This document shows, in pieces, positions 63,600-64,000 of a stretch of DNA of 64,000 bases. Numbering within the stretch: the first letter of the stretch is position 1; each line of letters opens with the position of its first letter. The position numbers and the translations under genes are program-made. A model generated the notes under the pieces. It saw only the letters and a program-made list of their open reading frames with translations, ran no database searches and was not told where the DNA came from. The stretch is from positions 2,666,001 to 2,730,000 of the forward strand of contig OY282455.1 of assembly GCA_958296195.1 (NCBI GenBank), written 5' to 3'. Source of the DNA: an uncultured Pseudomonadales bacterium (lineage in GTDB: Bacteria; Pseudomonadota; Gammaproteobacteria; Pseudomonadales; Azotimanducaceae).

Positions 63600-64000
63600 A
63601 TGCCTTTCATTCGCATCATGGTGTGGCTGGCCTTGGCGGCCTTGGCCGCAGCGGCGCTCCTCGACATGCGCCAAACGGCCCTGGCGGAGCGCGTTCCGCA
63701 TTGCGCCGCCGAGCACAGCCGGGAGCTGTTGGTCTCGGTGGCTGCGGTGGATGTCGCCGCCGCCACTGCAACCGACACAGAGCCTCCTCGGCTGCGCCTG
63801 CTGGCGGACGTGCTGGAGGACGAAGCGCTCCGCTGCCGGCTCCAGGGCCGTCGCCTAAGGCTCAATTGGTACGTCGCGCCGTCGCTCGAAGTTGGCGAAG
63901 TTTGGCGCGTGGTCGCCAGCGTTCGCGCGCCTTGGGGCCACCAAAATCCCGGTGGCTTCGACTATGAACGCTGGCTGATGAGTCAAGGCATCAACGGCGT
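63600..64000 (+). CDS. comEC: ComEC/Rec2 DNA-uptake protein (partial, N-terminus)
   Basis: 133 codons visible, cut by the window end. Family features of the N-terminal DUF4131 part: LNWYVAPSLEVGEVWRVVAS and GHQNPGGFDYERWLMSQGI, preceded by a membrane segment (WLALAALAAAALLDM). ComEC forms the inner-membrane channel for transformation. The start at 63600 sits nine bases from the divergent DUF2062 start. Confidence 0.9.
   Translation, partial: MPFIRIMVWLALAALAAAALLDMRQTALAERVPHCAAEHSRELLVSVAAVDVAAATATDTEPPRLRLLADVLEDEALRCRLQGRRLRLNWYVAPSLEVGEVWRVVASVRAPWGHQNPGGFDYERWLMSQGING

Overview
This is a GC-rich, densely coded bacterial window, most likely from a gammaproteobacterium. The main taxonomic clue is the right end, where lolC-lolD-lolE, a DUF2062 gene and comEC are adjacent, as they are in Pseudomonas-type genomes. 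Two TonB-dependent receptors, LolCDE and secreted metallo-beta-lactamase-fold proteins show a Gram-negative envelope. No rRNA, tRNA, CRISPR array, phage or intact insertion sequence was seen. The placement is inference; no search was run.

Layout. 1-6001 (minus): a suf operon, sufB-C-D-S-A-T-E, for iron-sulfur cluster assembly, with sufE cut by the window edge. 6221-12347: scattered metabolic genes, including a GrdB-like protein (6581-7576, minus) whose frame crosses one TGA at 7082-7084. Both the UPVC context and a perfect hairpin just downstream point to selenocysteine. 12474-16994: a NYN/PIN nuclease, an Rpn-type nuclease, a tandem DsbA/GST-kappa-like protein, a MaoC dehydratase and RidA. 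17005-29660: a catabolic island with a Rieske oxygenase facing, across an AT-rich double promoter, an MBL protein, TonB receptor, GntR regulator, LigB-type extradiol dioxygenase, FAH-family hydrolase, amidase, second MBL protein, VOC protein, LLM oxidoreductase, two small membrane proteins and a [2Fe-2S] ferredoxin. 29771-34924: MFS transporter, D-aminoacylase-type amidohydrolase, a 45-bp hairpin repeat array, an NTF2-fold protein and an SDR. 35082-35697: a VapBC-type toxin-antitoxin pair. 36003-45542: a second catabolic island with two similar Rieske oxygenases bracketing an SDR and an NTF2-fold protein, then TetR, ThuA, TonB receptor and an MDR reductase. 45727-51401: DUF4143 ATPase, tusA, gamma-glutamylcyclotransferase, alaA, msrB and a two-gene spermidine-synthase-like system. 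51500-57676: cysD, cysNC, a GPP34-cytochrome P450 fusion and a sulfotransferase. 57673-64000: enoyl-CoA hydratase, apbE, lolCDE, DUF2062 and the start of comEC.

Two observations stand out. First, cysD-cysNC can make PAPS, and it is followed by a P450 fused to a GPP34 (GOLPH3-like) domain and by a PAPS-dependent sulfotransferase, which suggests hydroxylation then sulfation of a lipid-like substrate. The best ATG and the P450 frame are separated by a run of 16 C residues that leaves them out of frame, so expression could switch by slippage (or the run length may be misassembled). Second, the GrdB-like gene is a credible stand-alone selenoprotein outside a glycine or proline reductase operon.

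The two Rieske islands each carry a TonB receptor and a regulator and probably handle hydrophobic aromatic or alicyclic substrates. The only ferredoxin is in the first island and no flavin reductase for either was seen.
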